From RYN-133 sp963754285 (GTDB lineage Bacteria; Actinomycetota; Actinomycetes; Mycobacteriales; Jatrophihabitantaceae), in assembly GCA_963754285.1 (NCBI GenBank), contig CAVWFN010000013.1, positions 1-64,000 on the forward strand: DNA of 64,000 nucleotides. The letters are read 5' to 3'. Below, in pieces: positions 43,529-52,715 of this stretch. The notes under the pieces are model-generated. The model was not told the origin of the DNA, searched no databases, and saw only the letters and a program-made list of their open reading frames with translations. Position 1 is the first letter of the stretch. Each line of letters opens with the position of its first letter. A program made the translations under genes and the position numbers.

Positions 43529-43907
43529 GCCGCGCCCACAGGTCCGTTGCTGGCGACACGCCCAGCTTCAGCTAGCGCAGTGACTTGATTTGTGTCCAGC
43601 GCATTCCTAACCTCGCAGGTACCAGGAGTAGCGCTAATTTTTCATCTCTGCCCGGGAACTCGAACCCCCGACGACCCGGCGCAGCGCGATACGGCGGCAT
43701 GCTGCGCCGTCCATAGCAATGACGTTCCGACTCGAAAGGTGGCCGATCCGACCAGCCGACGATCTCGGCGGTCGCTTACCGGCGCTGGGCATCGTGGGCC
43801 GTGACCCGCGAGTCTCAGCACAGGTGCTCGTTGCGTTTCCCTGGCACCCAGCGCACCGCGCTGGTGCGACCTAGCGGCCGCGGACAACCAGACAGGAGGC
43901 GCAGGCC
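43529..43907. other. Intergenic region between recX and rny
   Basis: No gene of convincing coding character is seen in these 379 bases, apart from a CAGGAGG ribosome site at the end for rny. A reverse-strand stretch around 43650-43675 reads like a tRNA T-arm (GGGTTCGAGTTCCC) followed by a 3' acceptor-like segment, but no matching 5' half exists. It may be a relic attachment site or chance. Confidence 0.4.
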
Positions 43908-45695
43908 ATGACCGGGGTCTTGTACGCCGCCATCGGGGCCGCTTTCGTCGTCGGTCTGCTGTTCGTGCTCGCCTACTCGCGGCGTCCGACCGGGACAGCC
44001 CGGCACAGCGGGCCGGCCACGGTCGAGATCGTCCCCAACGACGCGACCGGCACCGCGACCCGCGCCGAAGTCGAACCGCTGCGCTCCTACGACACCGAAG
44101 CAGTCGCGCACCGCGCCCAGGTGCACGCTGAGACCGAGGCGTTGCGCCACGCTGCCGAGGCCGAAGCCGAAGCGACGCTGCGCGCGGCGCGTGCCGAGGC
44201 GCAGTCGGCCACCTTGGAAGCGCACGCCACGCGCACGCGCGCCGATGTCGAAGCAGGCGAGATCCTCGCCGAGGCGCGCGCCGCGGCCCAGCAGGAGATC
44301 GCTCGCCTGAGTGCCGATGCGCGCCGCCTGGAGGCCGAACTCGGTGAGCGTGACCGCCGCGCCGTCGAGCTCGAAGCGCGCCTCGAGGCCGACGAGCGTC
44401 GCCTGCGCGCGGAACTGACCGAGCTCGATACCTCGATCGCTGCGCTGAACGCCCGTCAGCGCGATCTCGACGCCCTCGACGCCGACCTGCGTCAGCGCGG
44501 TGCTGACCTCGACACCCGGGCCGCGGCCCTGGACGAGCGGGTCGGCGAGTTCGACCGCGAACTCGAGCGCGTGGCCGGTCTGACCGCCGAGCAGGCCAAG
44601 GCCGAGCTCATGTCGGGGGTCGAGGCCAACGCCCGCCGCGAAGCAGCGCTGCTCGTCCGGACGATAGAGAACGAGGCCCGCTCCGAAGGCACCGCGAAGG
44701 CCCGTGAGATCGTCGTCGAGGCCGTGCAGCGCGTCGCGAGCGAGCAGACGACCGAGACGGTCGTCAGCGTGATGCACCTGCCCAGCGACGACATGAAGGG
44801 CCGCATCATCGGCCGCGAAGGCCGCAACATCCGCGCCTACGAGACCGTCACCGGCGTCAACCTGATCATCGACGACACCCCCGAAGCCGTCCTGCTGTCG
44901 TGCTTCGACCCGGTGCGCCGTGAGGTCGGCCGCCTCACCCTCGAGCGCCTCGTGCTGGACGGACGCATCCACCCGCACCGCATCGAAGAGGCCTACGAGC
45001 AGAGCAAGGTCGAGGTCGACGACCTGTGCCTGCGCGCCGCGCGCGACGCCCTCGCCGATGTCGGCATCACCGATCTCGACGAGCGGCTGCTGCCCACGCT
45101 GGGCCGGCTCAAGTACCGCACCAGTTACGGGCAGAACGTGCTCGGCCACCTGATCGAGACCGCCCACATCGCCGGCGTCATGGCCGCCGAACTCGGCCTC
45201 GAACCGACACTGATCAAGCGCTGCGCCTTCCTGCACGACATCGGCAAGGCGCTCACTCATGAGGTCGAGGGCAGCCACGCGATCATCGGCGCCGAACTGT
45301 TGCGCAAGTACGGCGAGGACGAAGCCGTCGCGCACGCCGTCGAAGCCCACCACAACGAGGTGCAGCCCAAGACGATCGAGGCGGTGCTCACGCAGGCCTC
45401 GGACACCTGCTCCGCGGCGCGCCCCGGCGCGCGGCGCGAATCGCTCGAGGCCTACGTCAAGCGGCTGGCCCGCATCGAAGAGATCGCGACGCAGAAGATC
45501 GGCGTCGAGAAGGTGTTCGCGATGCAGTCCGGGCGCGAGGTCCGGGTCATGGTCCAGCCGAGCGAGATCGACGACCTCGCAGCGTCCGTGCTCGCGCGCG
45601 AGATCGCCAAGCAGATCGAGGACGAGCTCACCTACCCCGGCCAGATCCGGGTCACGGTCGTGCGTGAGTCGCGCGCGACCGAGATCGCCCACTGA
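43908..45695 (+). CDS. rny: Ribonuclease Y
   Basis: RNase Y starts mRNA decay by endonucleolytic cuts at the membrane. The 595 residues have one N-terminal membrane segment (about 1-25), a long coiled coil rich in Ala/Glu/Arg (about 50-240), a KH domain (MKGRIIGREGRNIRAYE near 295) and an HD domain with CAFLHDIGK near 442. The family is usual in Firmicutes and found in only some actinobacteria. Its presence here fits the missing RNase J at the dapA-ftsK junction. Confidence 0.95.
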   Translation: MTGVLYAAIGAAFVVGLLFVLAYSRRPTGTARHSGPATVEIVPNDATGTATRAEVEPLRSYDTEAVAHRAQVHAETEALRHAAEAEAEATLRAARAEAQSATLEAHATRTRADVEAGEILAEARAAAQQEIARLSADARRLEAELGERDRRAVELEARLEADERRLRAELTELDTSIAALNARQRDLDALDADLRQRGADLDTRAAALDERVGEFDRELERVAGLTAEQAKAELMSGVEANARREAALLVRTIENEARSEGTAKAREIVVEAVQRVASEQTTETVVSVMHLPSDDMKGRIIGREGRNIRAYETVTGVNLIIDDTPEAVLLSCFDPVRREVGRLTLERLVLDGRIHPHRIEEAYEQSKVEVDDLCLRAARDALADVGITDLDERLLPTLGRLKYRTSYGQNVLGHLIETAHIAGVMAAELGLEPTLIKRCAFLHDIGKALTHEVEGSHAIIGAELLRKYGEDEAVAHAVEAHHNEVQPKTIEAVLTQASDTCSAARPGARRESLEAYVKRLARIEEIATQKIGVEKVFAMQSGREVRVMVQPSEIDDLAASVLAREIAKQIEDELTYPGQIRVTVVRESRATEIAH

Positions 45696-45700
45696 CCCTG

Positions 45701-46382
45701 ATGCGCACACGAGCGGGCGCCGCGCTCGCGCTCGTGTGCCTGCTGCTCACGGCCTGCGCGCGCACGGTCGAGGGGACGCCGTCGAGGGTGGCGACCGCGC
45801 GGCTGAACTGTGCGCGCTCGACGAGTGACCAGATCGTCGCGTGCCTCGGTGACTCGCTGTCGCGGTTCTGGACCCACCAGCTCGGCCGGGCGGTGCAGTT
45901 GCGTTCGGTCGCCGACCCGAGCCCGGCGCAGGTGCCGGCGGATTGCCGCGAGGCGCTACACCTGCACACCGCATTCAGCTGCCCGACCGACGACACGGTG
46001 TACCTCACCGCGCCGTTCCTGCGGGCCATGCGCACGACCGGCGCAGCTGCACAGGCGTGGGTGCGCATCGCGACGACGCTCGGTCACGAGATGGGCCACA
46101 TCGTCCAGTTCGCGGTCCATCCGGCGATGACCGGACGGCGACACGGCTGGGCCCAGTCGCGCTTCATCGAGCAACAGGCCGATTGCCTGGCCGGGGTGTG
46201 GGCCGCCTCGGTCGGCATCGACAACGACGGCCTTCCTGCGGGCGAACGCGACCGTCCTGGCGATCGTCAACAGCGCGTGGGAGCGGCGCTCGCACGGCAC
46301 CACCGCCGTGCGGCTCGCGGCCGTGCGTCGCGGGCAGAAGGCGCGTGATCCGGCGGCGTGCGGGCTGCGGCTACCCGGCTGA
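45701..46382 (+). CDS. Neutral zinc metallopeptidase lipoprotein, frame interrupted
   Basis: A lipoprotein-like protease of about 226 residues. The N-terminus MRTRAGAALALVCLLLTAC gives a lipobox at LLTAC. The zinc motif HEMGH and the downstream EQQADCLAG fit the YpfJ/neutral zinc peptidase family. At 46229-46230 an extra G shifts the frame: the initial frame reads DGLPAGERD while the next frame reads DAFLRANATVLAIVNSAWE to TGA at 46382. With one G removed the C-terminus is normal. The last 12 bases overlap the convergent serine-hydrolase gene. Confidence 0.75.
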
Positions 46383-47327
46383 GGTCGCCAGCCGAACCAG
46401 TTCACGGGCGACCGGCCACGCTCCGTCCGACGAGTTGCTCATGACCGTCGCCGTCCATGAGGTCCGCGGCACGTGCACGCTGCGGAACGAGACGCCCTGG
46501 TCGGCCCCCTCGGCGAACAGCATCGAGGCGTCCGCGCGCATCCAGAGCCCCATGCCATAAGCGAAGCCGGCGCCCGTCTCGACCGTGCTCGGCCGGGTCA
46601 TCGCGGCCGCGCCGGGCAGTGCCGGCAGCGCCGTCCAGAACTTCCTCAGGTCGGCGACCGTCGTGTACGCGCCACCATCACCGCTGCCGACAACGGGAAG
46701 CGCGAACACGTTCGTGCGTCCATCGTCCAGGTAGCCGATCGCAGCGCGTCCGGGTAGGCGGTCCGAGCGCAGGTAGGCGGTTTCGGTCATGTTCGCAGGC
46801 TCGAACACCTCCCGACACACGAGTTCGGCGAAAGGCAGTCCGGCCGCCCGCTCGGCGAGCAGGGCGAGGACGACATAGCCGCCGTTGCAGTAGGAGAACC
46901 GCTCGCCGGCCGCGAACTTGGTCGCGAACCCGTCGAGCGCGCGGATGTAGGCCTCGGTGTTCTCGAGCGTCGACACGGGGACGTTGAGCGGTAATTCGTC
47001 GTCCAGGTCCTCGTCGCAGTAGTCGCCGATCCCCGACCGGTGGGTCAGCAGATGGTTGATTGTGACGTCGTCTGCGATCAGCGGGAGGTCGGGTCCGAGC
47101 AGCGACCGCGCCGTCGTCTCGAGCGAGAGCACGCGGTCGGCGATCAGGGCGAGCACAGTCGCGGCGGTGAACGCCTTGCAGCCGCTCGCCATTGCCAGTT
47201 GCGTGTCGACGGACATCGCGATGCGGTGCGCGCGATCGGCCAGTCCATAGGCCTGCTCGAACTCGATCCGGTCGCCGACGCTGACCGAAATCACGCCACT
47301 GAAGTCGTCGGCGACGTCGAGGTTCAC
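46371..47327 (-). CDS. Serine hydrolase, beta-lactamase class C-like
   Basis: A 318-residue hydrolase of the S12/penicillin-binding fold. The nucleophile motif SxxK is altered: MASGCKAFTAATVLAL reads S-G-C-K, preserving Ser and Lys. YCNGGYVVLALL supplies the YxN tyrosine, and the later motif is less certain. No signal peptide, so cytoplasmic. GTG 47327 overlaps the 73-codon gene stop (GTGA), so the two form a unit. Substrate unknown. Confidence 0.82.
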   Translation of the reverse strand: MNLDVADDFSGVISVSVGDRIEFEQAYGLADRAHRIAMSVDTQLAMASGCKAFTAATVLALIADRVLSLETTARSLLGPDLPLIADDVTINHLLTHRSGIGDYCDEDLDDELPLNVPVSTLENTEAYIRALDGFATKFAAGERFSYCNGGYVVLALLAERAAGLPFAELVCREVFEPANMTETAYLRSDRLPGRAAIGYLDDGRTNVFALPVVGSGDGGAYTTVADLRKFWTALPALPGAAAMTRPSTVETGAGFAYGMGLWMRADASMLFAEGADQGVSFRSVHVPRTSWTATVMSNSSDGAWPVARELVRLATSAG

Positions 47328-47545
47328 GGCAACAGGTCGCGAATCAGCTTCTCCAGCGCCTCTTGCGCGGTCATCGTGCCGACGATGTAGCTGGTCGCGT
47401 CGCCGGCGTGCACCAGCCACGCGACGGTCTCGCGGCGATAGGGATCGACCGGGTCGGCCGGCTCGATGCGGATGTCCAGATCGGGGTCGCGGCGGTCGAC
47501 GGCCTCGCGGGCGAGCGTCGCCACCTCACTGTCCGTGAGGCTCAT
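47324..47545 (-). CDS. 73-residue protein, function unknown
   Basis: The product starts MSLTDSEVATLAREAVDRRD and ends in AQEALEKLIRDLLP. It is acidic, with a predicted mixed fold, no cysteine and no membrane segment. Its stop overlaps the hydrolase start, so it is the first gene of a two-gene unit divergent from miaB. Family not recognised. Confidence 0.65.
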   Translation of the reverse strand: MSLTDSEVATLAREAVDRRDPDLDIRIEPADPVDPYRRETVAWLVHAGDATSYIVGTMTAQEALEKLIRDLLP

Positions 47546-47587
47546 GTGCCGATTGCACCAGATCCGGGCCCGTATTCTCGACTGGTT

Positions 47588-48991
47588 ATGGCACGCACCT
47601 ATGAGATCCGCACCTACGGGTGCCAGATGAACGTCCACGACTCCGAGCGGCTCGCCGGCCTGTTGGAGGACGCGGGCTACGAGCGCGCCGCCGGCGAGGG
47701 CGCCGATCTCGTGGTGTTCAACACCTGCGCCGTGCGCGAGAACGCCGACAACCGCCTCTACGGCAACCTCGGGCATCTCTACCCGGCCAAGGCGGCCAAC
47801 CCCGACATGCAGATCGCGGTCGGCGGGTGCCTGGCGCAGAAGGACCGCGGACGCATCGTCGAGAAGGCGCCTTGGGTCGACGTCGTGTTCGGCACGCACA
47901 ACCTCGCCGCGCTGCCCGTGCTGCTCGACCGCGCCCGCCACAACAAGCGCGCCGAGGTCGAGATCGTCGATGCGCTGCAGAACTTCCCGTCCGACCTGCC
48001 GACCCGGCGCGAGTCGCCGTTCAGCGCGTGGGTGTCGGTCTCGGTCGGCTGTGACAACACCTGCACGTTCTGCATCGTCCCGTCCCTGCGCGGCAAAGAG
48101 ACCGACCGTCGCCCGGGTGACGTGCTCGCCGAGATCCGGGCACTGGTCGACGCGGGCGTCGTCGAGGTGACGCTGCTCGGGCAGAACGTCAACAGCTACG
48201 GCCGCTCGTTCGGCGACCGGTTCGCGTTCGGGAAATTACTGCGCGCGTGCGGCGGGATCGACGGGCTCGAGCGGGTGCGGTTCACCAGCCCCCATCCACG
48301 CGACTTCACCGCCGATGTCATCGCGGCGATGGCCGAGACACCCAACGTCATGCCGCAGCTGCACATGCCGATGCAGTCGGGCTCGGACGCGGTGCTCAAG
48401 ACGATGCGCCGCTCGTACCGGCAGGCGCGCTACCTGCAGATCATCGCGGACGTGCGCGCGGCCATGCCCGACGCGGCGATCACGACCGACATCATCGTCG
48501 GCTTCCCCGGCGAGACCGAGGCCGACTTCGAGCAGACGCTCGACGCGGTCCGCGCGGCGCGGTTCGCGAGTGCGTACACGTTCCAGTACTCGCCCCGTCC
48601 GGGCACGCCGGCGGCGACCATGGCCGACCAGGTGCCGAAGGATGTCGTCCAGCACCGCTACGAGCGACTCGTCGAGGTGCAGGAACAGCTCTCGTGGGAC
48701 GCGGCGCGCGAGCTGGTCGGACGCGAGGTCGAGGTGCTCGTGTCGTCGGCCGGACGCAAGGACGGCGCCACCGGCCGCGTGTCCGGACGCGCCCGCGACG
48801 GTCGCCTGGTCCACGTCGCAGGCGCAGCCGAACCCGGCGACATCATCACGGCGACCGTCACCTACGCGGCACCGCACCACCTCGTCGCCGACGGCGGCAT
48901 CACGACTCGCCGGCCATGGCGCGGCGAGCCCGGCACGGGCCACGCGCCGAAGCAGCTGCTGACGATCGGTACGCGTCCAGCCGCCGGCTAG
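47588..48991 (+). CDS. miaB: tRNA-2-methylthio-N6-dimethylallyladenosine synthase MiaB
   Basis: MiaB adds the methylthio group to i6A37 of tRNA. The 467 residues have cluster cysteines in YGCQMNVHDSER, NTCAVRENADN and GGCLAQKDRG, and the radical-SAM motif CDNTCTFCIVPSLRG, with a C-terminal TRAM domain. ATG 47588 gives MARTYEIRTYGCQMN. miaA, which makes its substrate, lies 2 kb downstream in the same direction. Confidence 0.96.
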   Translation: MARTYEIRTYGCQMNVHDSERLAGLLEDAGYERAAGEGADLVVFNTCAVRENADNRLYGNLGHLYPAKAANPDMQIAVGGCLAQKDRGRIVEKAPWVDVVFGTHNLAALPVLLDRARHNKRAEVEIVDALQNFPSDLPTRRESPFSAWVSVSVGCDNTCTFCIVPSLRGKETDRRPGDVLAEIRALVDAGVVEVTLLGQNVNSYGRSFGDRFAFGKLLRACGGIDGLERVRFTSPHPRDFTADVIAAMAETPNVMPQLHMPMQSGSDAVLKTMRRSYRQARYLQIIADVRAAMPDAAITTDIIVGFPGETEADFEQTLDAVRAARFASAYTFQYSPRPGTPAATMADQVPKDVVQHRYERLVEVQEQLSWDAARELVGREVEVLVSSAGRKDGATGRVSGRARDGRLVHVAGAAEPGDIITATVTYAAPHHLVADGGITTRRPWRGEPGTGHAPKQLLTIGTRPAAG

Positions 48992-50178
48992 TCCGGCAGC
49001 AGCGCCTTGCGCGAGGCGACGTCCTCTTCGGCCCGCTTGATCCGGGCGGCGTCGCCGGCCTTGCGGGCCCGCTCGAGCTTCTGCTCGGCCTCGACCAGGC
49101 GCGCCCGCAACTCGGCGAGGAACGGGTTCGACTCGACGCTGGCCGCGCGCCACCCGGCGTCGACCGCGTCGCGCACCCGCTGCTCGGCGGCGCGCATCCG
49201 GTCGTCGACCCGGCGCATCGCCTCGCGGGGCACGTGCCCGATGTCGTCGAACTCGGCCTGCAACTCGCGCAGCGCCGACTGGGCCGCCTTCGGGTCGCTG
49301 ATGTCGAGCGCCGCGGCCTTCTCGATGACCGCTTCCTTCTTGCGCTGGTTCTCGACCTGCTCCGCGTCGCGCTCGGCGAAGGTCTCCGAACGACGGGCGA
49401 AGAACGCATCCTGCGCGCCGCGGAACCGGGCCCACAGCGCGTCCTCGACATCGCGCGAGGCTCGCGGGGTGGCCTTCCACTGCTGCATGAGCTCGCGCAT
49501 CGCGGCCGCGGTCTCGCGCCAGTCGCTCGAGCCGGACAGCTCCTCGGCGCGCGTGACGAGCGCCTCCTTGGCGGCCTTCGCCGTCCCGCGTTCGGCGTCG
49601 AGCTGCGCGAAGTGCTGACCGCGCCGGCGTCCGAACGCGTCGCGGGCCGCGGCGAACCGCTTCCACAGCGCGTCGTCGGTGCGGCGATCGACGCCACGGA
49701 TCGCCTTCCACTCCTCGACGATCGCGCGCAGCCGATCGCCGGACACCTTCCACGACGTCGCCGACTCCGCGATCTGCTCGGCCTCGACGGCCAACGCCTC
49801 CTTGGCGGCCGCTGCGTCGGCGCGTGCCTGCTCGCGGGCGGCCTGCACTTCGCCGGCGCGCTCATCGGCCGCGGTCGACACGGCGTCGAGACGGCGTTCG
49901 AGCGCGGCGAGATCGCCGATGACGGCCGCGGTCGCCAGGTGCTCCTTCATCTCCTGCGCATGGGCGCGGGTGTGCGCGGGGTCGCCGCTGCCCGAAGCCA
50001 GCCGCTTCTCGAGCAGGTCGACCTCGGTCGCAAGGTCTTCATAACGGCGAACGTAGAACTGCATCCCGGCCTCGGCATCGCCGGCTTGCCACGAGCCGAT
50101 CTCGCGCTCGCCGTCGGCAGTCTTGACGAAGACGGTGCCGTCGTCGGCGATCCGTCCCCACTCCGATTGCGAACTCAC
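48988..50178 (-). CDS. DUF349 coiled-coil protein
   Basis: A 396-residue, strongly helical protein with repeated DUF349 modules such as AIVEEWKAIRGVDRRTDDALWKRFAAARDAF and ELMQQWKATPRASRDVEDALWARFRGAQDAFF. The N-terminus SSQSEWGRIADDGTVFVKT matches the usual start, so GTG 50178 is preferred over GTG 50193. The family (Rv2731 in M. tuberculosis) sits near miaB and has no proven function. It is convergent with miaB, overlapping by four bases. Confidence 0.86.
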   Translation of the reverse strand: MSSQSEWGRIADDGTVFVKTADGEREIGSWQAGDAEAGMQFYVRRYEDLATEVDLLEKRLASGSGDPAHTRAHAQEMKEHLATAAVIGDLAALERRLDAVSTAADERAGEVQAAREQARADAAAAKEALAVEAEQIAESATSWKVSGDRLRAIVEEWKAIRGVDRRTDDALWKRFAAARDAFGRRRGQHFAQLDAERGTAKAAKEALVTRAEELSGSSDWRETAAAMRELMQQWKATPRASRDVEDALWARFRGAQDAFFARRSETFAERDAEQVENQRKKEAVIEKAAALDISDPKAAQSALRELQAEFDDIGHVPREAMRRVDDRMRAAEQRVRDAVDAGWRAASVESNPFLAELRARLVEAEQKLERARKAGDAARIKRAEEDVASRKALLPD

Positions 50179-50233
50179 GCAAGCATTGAACACGATGCGC
50201 GTACCCCGATGCGTCGCCACTAGCCTTCGAGTC

Positions 50234-50917
50234 GTGATCGAAGCCGTCGCGTTCTGCCCGCAGGCGCCCGCGCTCGTCCCCGAGGTCGGCCGCGGTCTGG
50301 ACGCCGAACTCACCGAGGTACGCACCGCGACCCGCACGGCTGTCCAGGACGCCGCGAGCCGGGGCGAGCAACTGATCGTTATCGGATCGGGCGAGACGAC
50401 GCGCCGCCACGACCCCACAGCACGCGGCAGCTTCGCAGGATTCGGCGTAGCGCTGACCGTTGCACTCGGCTCGGACGAGCCGGGTCCGCTCGAACTGCCG
50501 CCGGCACTCACCGTCGGCGCGTGGGTGCTCCGAGACGCACTGGGTCCGGGTTGCGGAGCGTCCGGTTGGTCGGTCGGGTGGGACTCGACCGCCATGCGGA
50601 TTGCGCCGGAGCGCCCGACCGTGCTCGTGGTCGTCGGCGACGGCAGCGCCCGGCTCAGCGAGAAGGCGCCCGGCTACCTCGACCCGAGAGCCGCGGAGCG
50701 CGACCAGCTGATACTCGATGCGCTGTGCTCCGGCGAGGGCGACCGGCTGCACCCGTATCCAGAACTCGACGACGATCTGCTCGTCGCAGGCGCCCGCGCG
50801 TGGAAAGCGACCGCGGGGGAGACCGAGGCGTTGTCGTTCGACGCGAAACTGCTCTACTCCGGCGCGCCGTTCGGAGTCGGCTACTTCGTGGCGCTCTGGA
50901 CGCGATCCTCACCATGA
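50234..50917 (+). CDS. Class III extradiol dioxygenase-like protein
   Basis: A 227-residue protein, AVAFCPQAPALVPEVGRGLD at the start, then GEQLIVIGSGETTRRHDP, VLVVVGDGSARLSEKAPGYLD and a C-terminal SFDAKLLYSGAPFGVGYFVA. The fold resembles the LigB/MEMO family, but clear metal ligands are few. The gene commonly sits before miaA in actinobacteria (Rv2728c type). Function unknown. GTG start; stop overlaps the miaA ATG (ATGA). Confidence 0.75.
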   Translation: MIEAVAFCPQAPALVPEVGRGLDAELTEVRTATRTAVQDAASRGEQLIVIGSGETTRRHDPTARGSFAGFGVALTVALGSDEPGPLELPPALTVGAWVLRDALGPGCGASGWSVGWDSTAMRIAPERPTVLVVVGDGSARLSEKAPGYLDPRAAERDQLILDALCSGEGDRLHPYPELDDDLLVAGARAWKATAGETEALSFDAKLLYSGAPFGVGYFVALWTRSSP

Positions 50918-51816
50918 CCCAGCGCGTCGTCGCCGTTGTCGGCCCGACCGCGACCGGCAAGTCCGACCTGGCGGTCGCGCTCGCCCAGCGGCTGGGTGGC
51001 GAGATCGTCAACGCCGACTCGATGCAGCTCTACCTCGGTATGGACATCGGCACCGCCAAGCTGCCGGTCGCCGAGCGCGGCGGCGTCGAGCACCACCTGC
51101 TCGACGTCTGGCCGCTGACCAAATCGGCCGCGGTCGCCGAGTACCAGCAGCTCGCCCGCTCCGCGATCGCCGACATCGCCGGACGTGGGCATCTCCCGGT
51201 GCTGGTCGGTGGTTCGGGGCTCTACCTGCGCGGCGCGCTGGACCACCTCGAGTTTCCCGGCGAGTCGCCCGAGATCCGCGCCCGCCTCTACACCGAACTG
51301 GACGAGCACGGGGCCGCCCTGCTGCACCAGCGGCTGGCCGGCGTCGATCCGGCCGCGGCCGCGTCGATCCTGCCGAGCAACGCCCGCCGGATCGTCCGCG
51401 CGCTCGAAGTCATCGAACTCACCGGCAAGCCCTTCGTCGCCACGATGCCCGGCTTCGACTCGATCTACGACACCGTCTACGTCGGCCTCGACCGCACGGA
51501 CCTGGACGAACGGGTCGAACAGCGCGTGCACCGGATGATGTCGCTCGGTCTTCTGGACGAGATCCGTGCTCTGTTGCCGGCCGGGCTGCGGACGAGCCCG
51601 ACGGCGGGCAAGGCGCTCGGCTATGCCCAACTGCTCGCCGTCTTATCCGACGCCGGGGCGCTCACGGGCGATCTCGACGAGGCCGTCGCGATCACCGTCC
51701 GCGCCACCCGCCGATTCGTGCGGCGGCAGCGCTCGTGGTTTCGCCGCGACCCGCGCATCCACTGGCTCGACGGCGCTGCCGAGGGCCTCGTCGAGCAAGC
51801 ACTTACCCTGGTCTGA
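50914..51816 (+). CDS. miaA: tRNA dimethylallyltransferase MiaA
   Basis: MiaA transfers a dimethylallyl group to A37 of tRNAs reading UNN codons. The 300 residues have the P-loop GPTATGKSDLA, NADSMQLYLGMDIGTAK, VGGSGLYLRG and the C-terminal RATRRFVRRQRSWFRRD. It overlaps the preceding gene and dapF (TGATG at 51814-51818), as in a coupled operon. Confidence 0.95.
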   Translation: MTQRVVAVVGPTATGKSDLAVALAQRLGGEIVNADSMQLYLGMDIGTAKLPVAERGGVEHHLLDVWPLTKSAAVAEYQQLARSAIADIAGRGHLPVLVGGSGLYLRGALDHLEFPGESPEIRARLYTELDEHGAALLHQRLAGVDPAAAASILPSNARRIVRALEVIELTGKPFVATMPGFDSIYDTVYVGLDRTDLDERVEQRVHRMMSLGLLDEIRALLPAGLRTSPTAGKALGYAQLLAVLSDAGALTGDLDEAVAITVRATRRFVRRQRSWFRRDPRIHWLDGAAEGLVEQALTLV

Positions 51817-52691
51817 TGCACGTCCTGAAGGGTCACGGCACCGAGAACGACTTCGTCGTGATCCCCGATCTCGACGGCGCGATCGACCTCACTCCCGAGC
51901 TCGTCCGCGCCCTGTGCGACCGCCACCGCGGCCTCGGAGCCGACGGCGTGCTGCGCGTCGTCCGCAGCGAAAACGACCCAGAAGGCAGCGAGTTCGAAGG
52001 CGACGCCGAGTACTTCATGGACTACCGCAACGCCGACGGCAGCCTCGCCGAGATGTGCGGAAACGGAATTCGTGTATTTCTGCGATACCTAATGCGGTCC
52101 CAACTCGTTACAGAGTCAGCAGCGGTGGCGACACGCGGCGGGATCACGCGAGTGCGGTCCTGCACCGATGGCGACATCAGCGTGCATATGGGACTGCCCC
52201 TGGTCCTTGCCGACCGGCCGGTCGCCACCGCTGCGCCTACGTCCAAGCCCGCGATCGCCGCGGTGCGGATGCCCAACCCACACGTCGTCGTGCAGGTCGA
52301 TGCCGACGAGCTCGAGGAGCTCGACCTCACTCGGGCGCCGGTCGTCGTGCCGCCCCTGCCGGACGGGCAGAACGTCGAGTTCGTCGTCGCGCTCGGGCCC
52401 GGTCACCTGCGCATGCGGGTGTACGAGCGCGGCGTCGGCGAGACCCGCTCCTGCGGGACCGGTATCTGCGCCGCGGTCGTCGCCGCGGCGACTGCGGCCG
52501 GTTCGCCCGCGGACGGCGGGACCTGGCGGGTCGACGTGCCGGGTGGCACGTGCCGCGTCATCTGGCATCAGGACGGGACGATCGAGCTGATCGGTCCGGC
52601 CGTGATCGTGGCCGAACTGGATCTCGACGAGGAGTGGCTGGCAGCGGTGGCCGGCGGCGACACAGTGATGCTCAGCCCCGCCGAGGCGTGA
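51816..52691 (+). CDS. dapF: Diaminopimelate epimerase
   Basis: DapF converts LL-DAP to meso-DAP for peptidoglycan and lysine. The two catalytic cysteines lie in EMCGNGIRVFLRY and RSCGTGICAAVVAA. FMDYRNADGSLAEMCGN is the expected block. 291 residues. Its ATG overlaps the miaA stop by one base. It completes the dapA-dapB-dapF set of this window. Confidence 0.95.
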   Translation: MHVLKGHGTENDFVVIPDLDGAIDLTPELVRALCDRHRGLGADGVLRVVRSENDPEGSEFEGDAEYFMDYRNADGSLAEMCGNGIRVFLRYLMRSQLVTESAAVATRGGITRVRSCTDGDISVHMGLPLVLADRPVATAAPTSKPAIAAVRMPNPHVVVQVDADELEELDLTRAPVVVPPLPDGQNVEFVVALGPGHLRMRVYERGVGETRSCGTGICAAVVAAATAAGSPADGGTWRVDVPGGTCRVIWHQDGTIELIGPAVIVAELDLDEEWLAAVAGGDTVMLSPAEA

Positions 52692-52715
52692 ATCGGGTGG
52701 CCGCCCCGTGCCACC

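Noticed and set aside
43640..43720. Complete tRNA gene
   Set aside because: No acceptor partner, D-arm or anticodon arm could be found for the T-arm-like sequence.
43815..45710. 631-codon minus-strand frame over rny
   Set aside because: Antisense to the rny coiled coil and catalytic domains; no recognisable motif.
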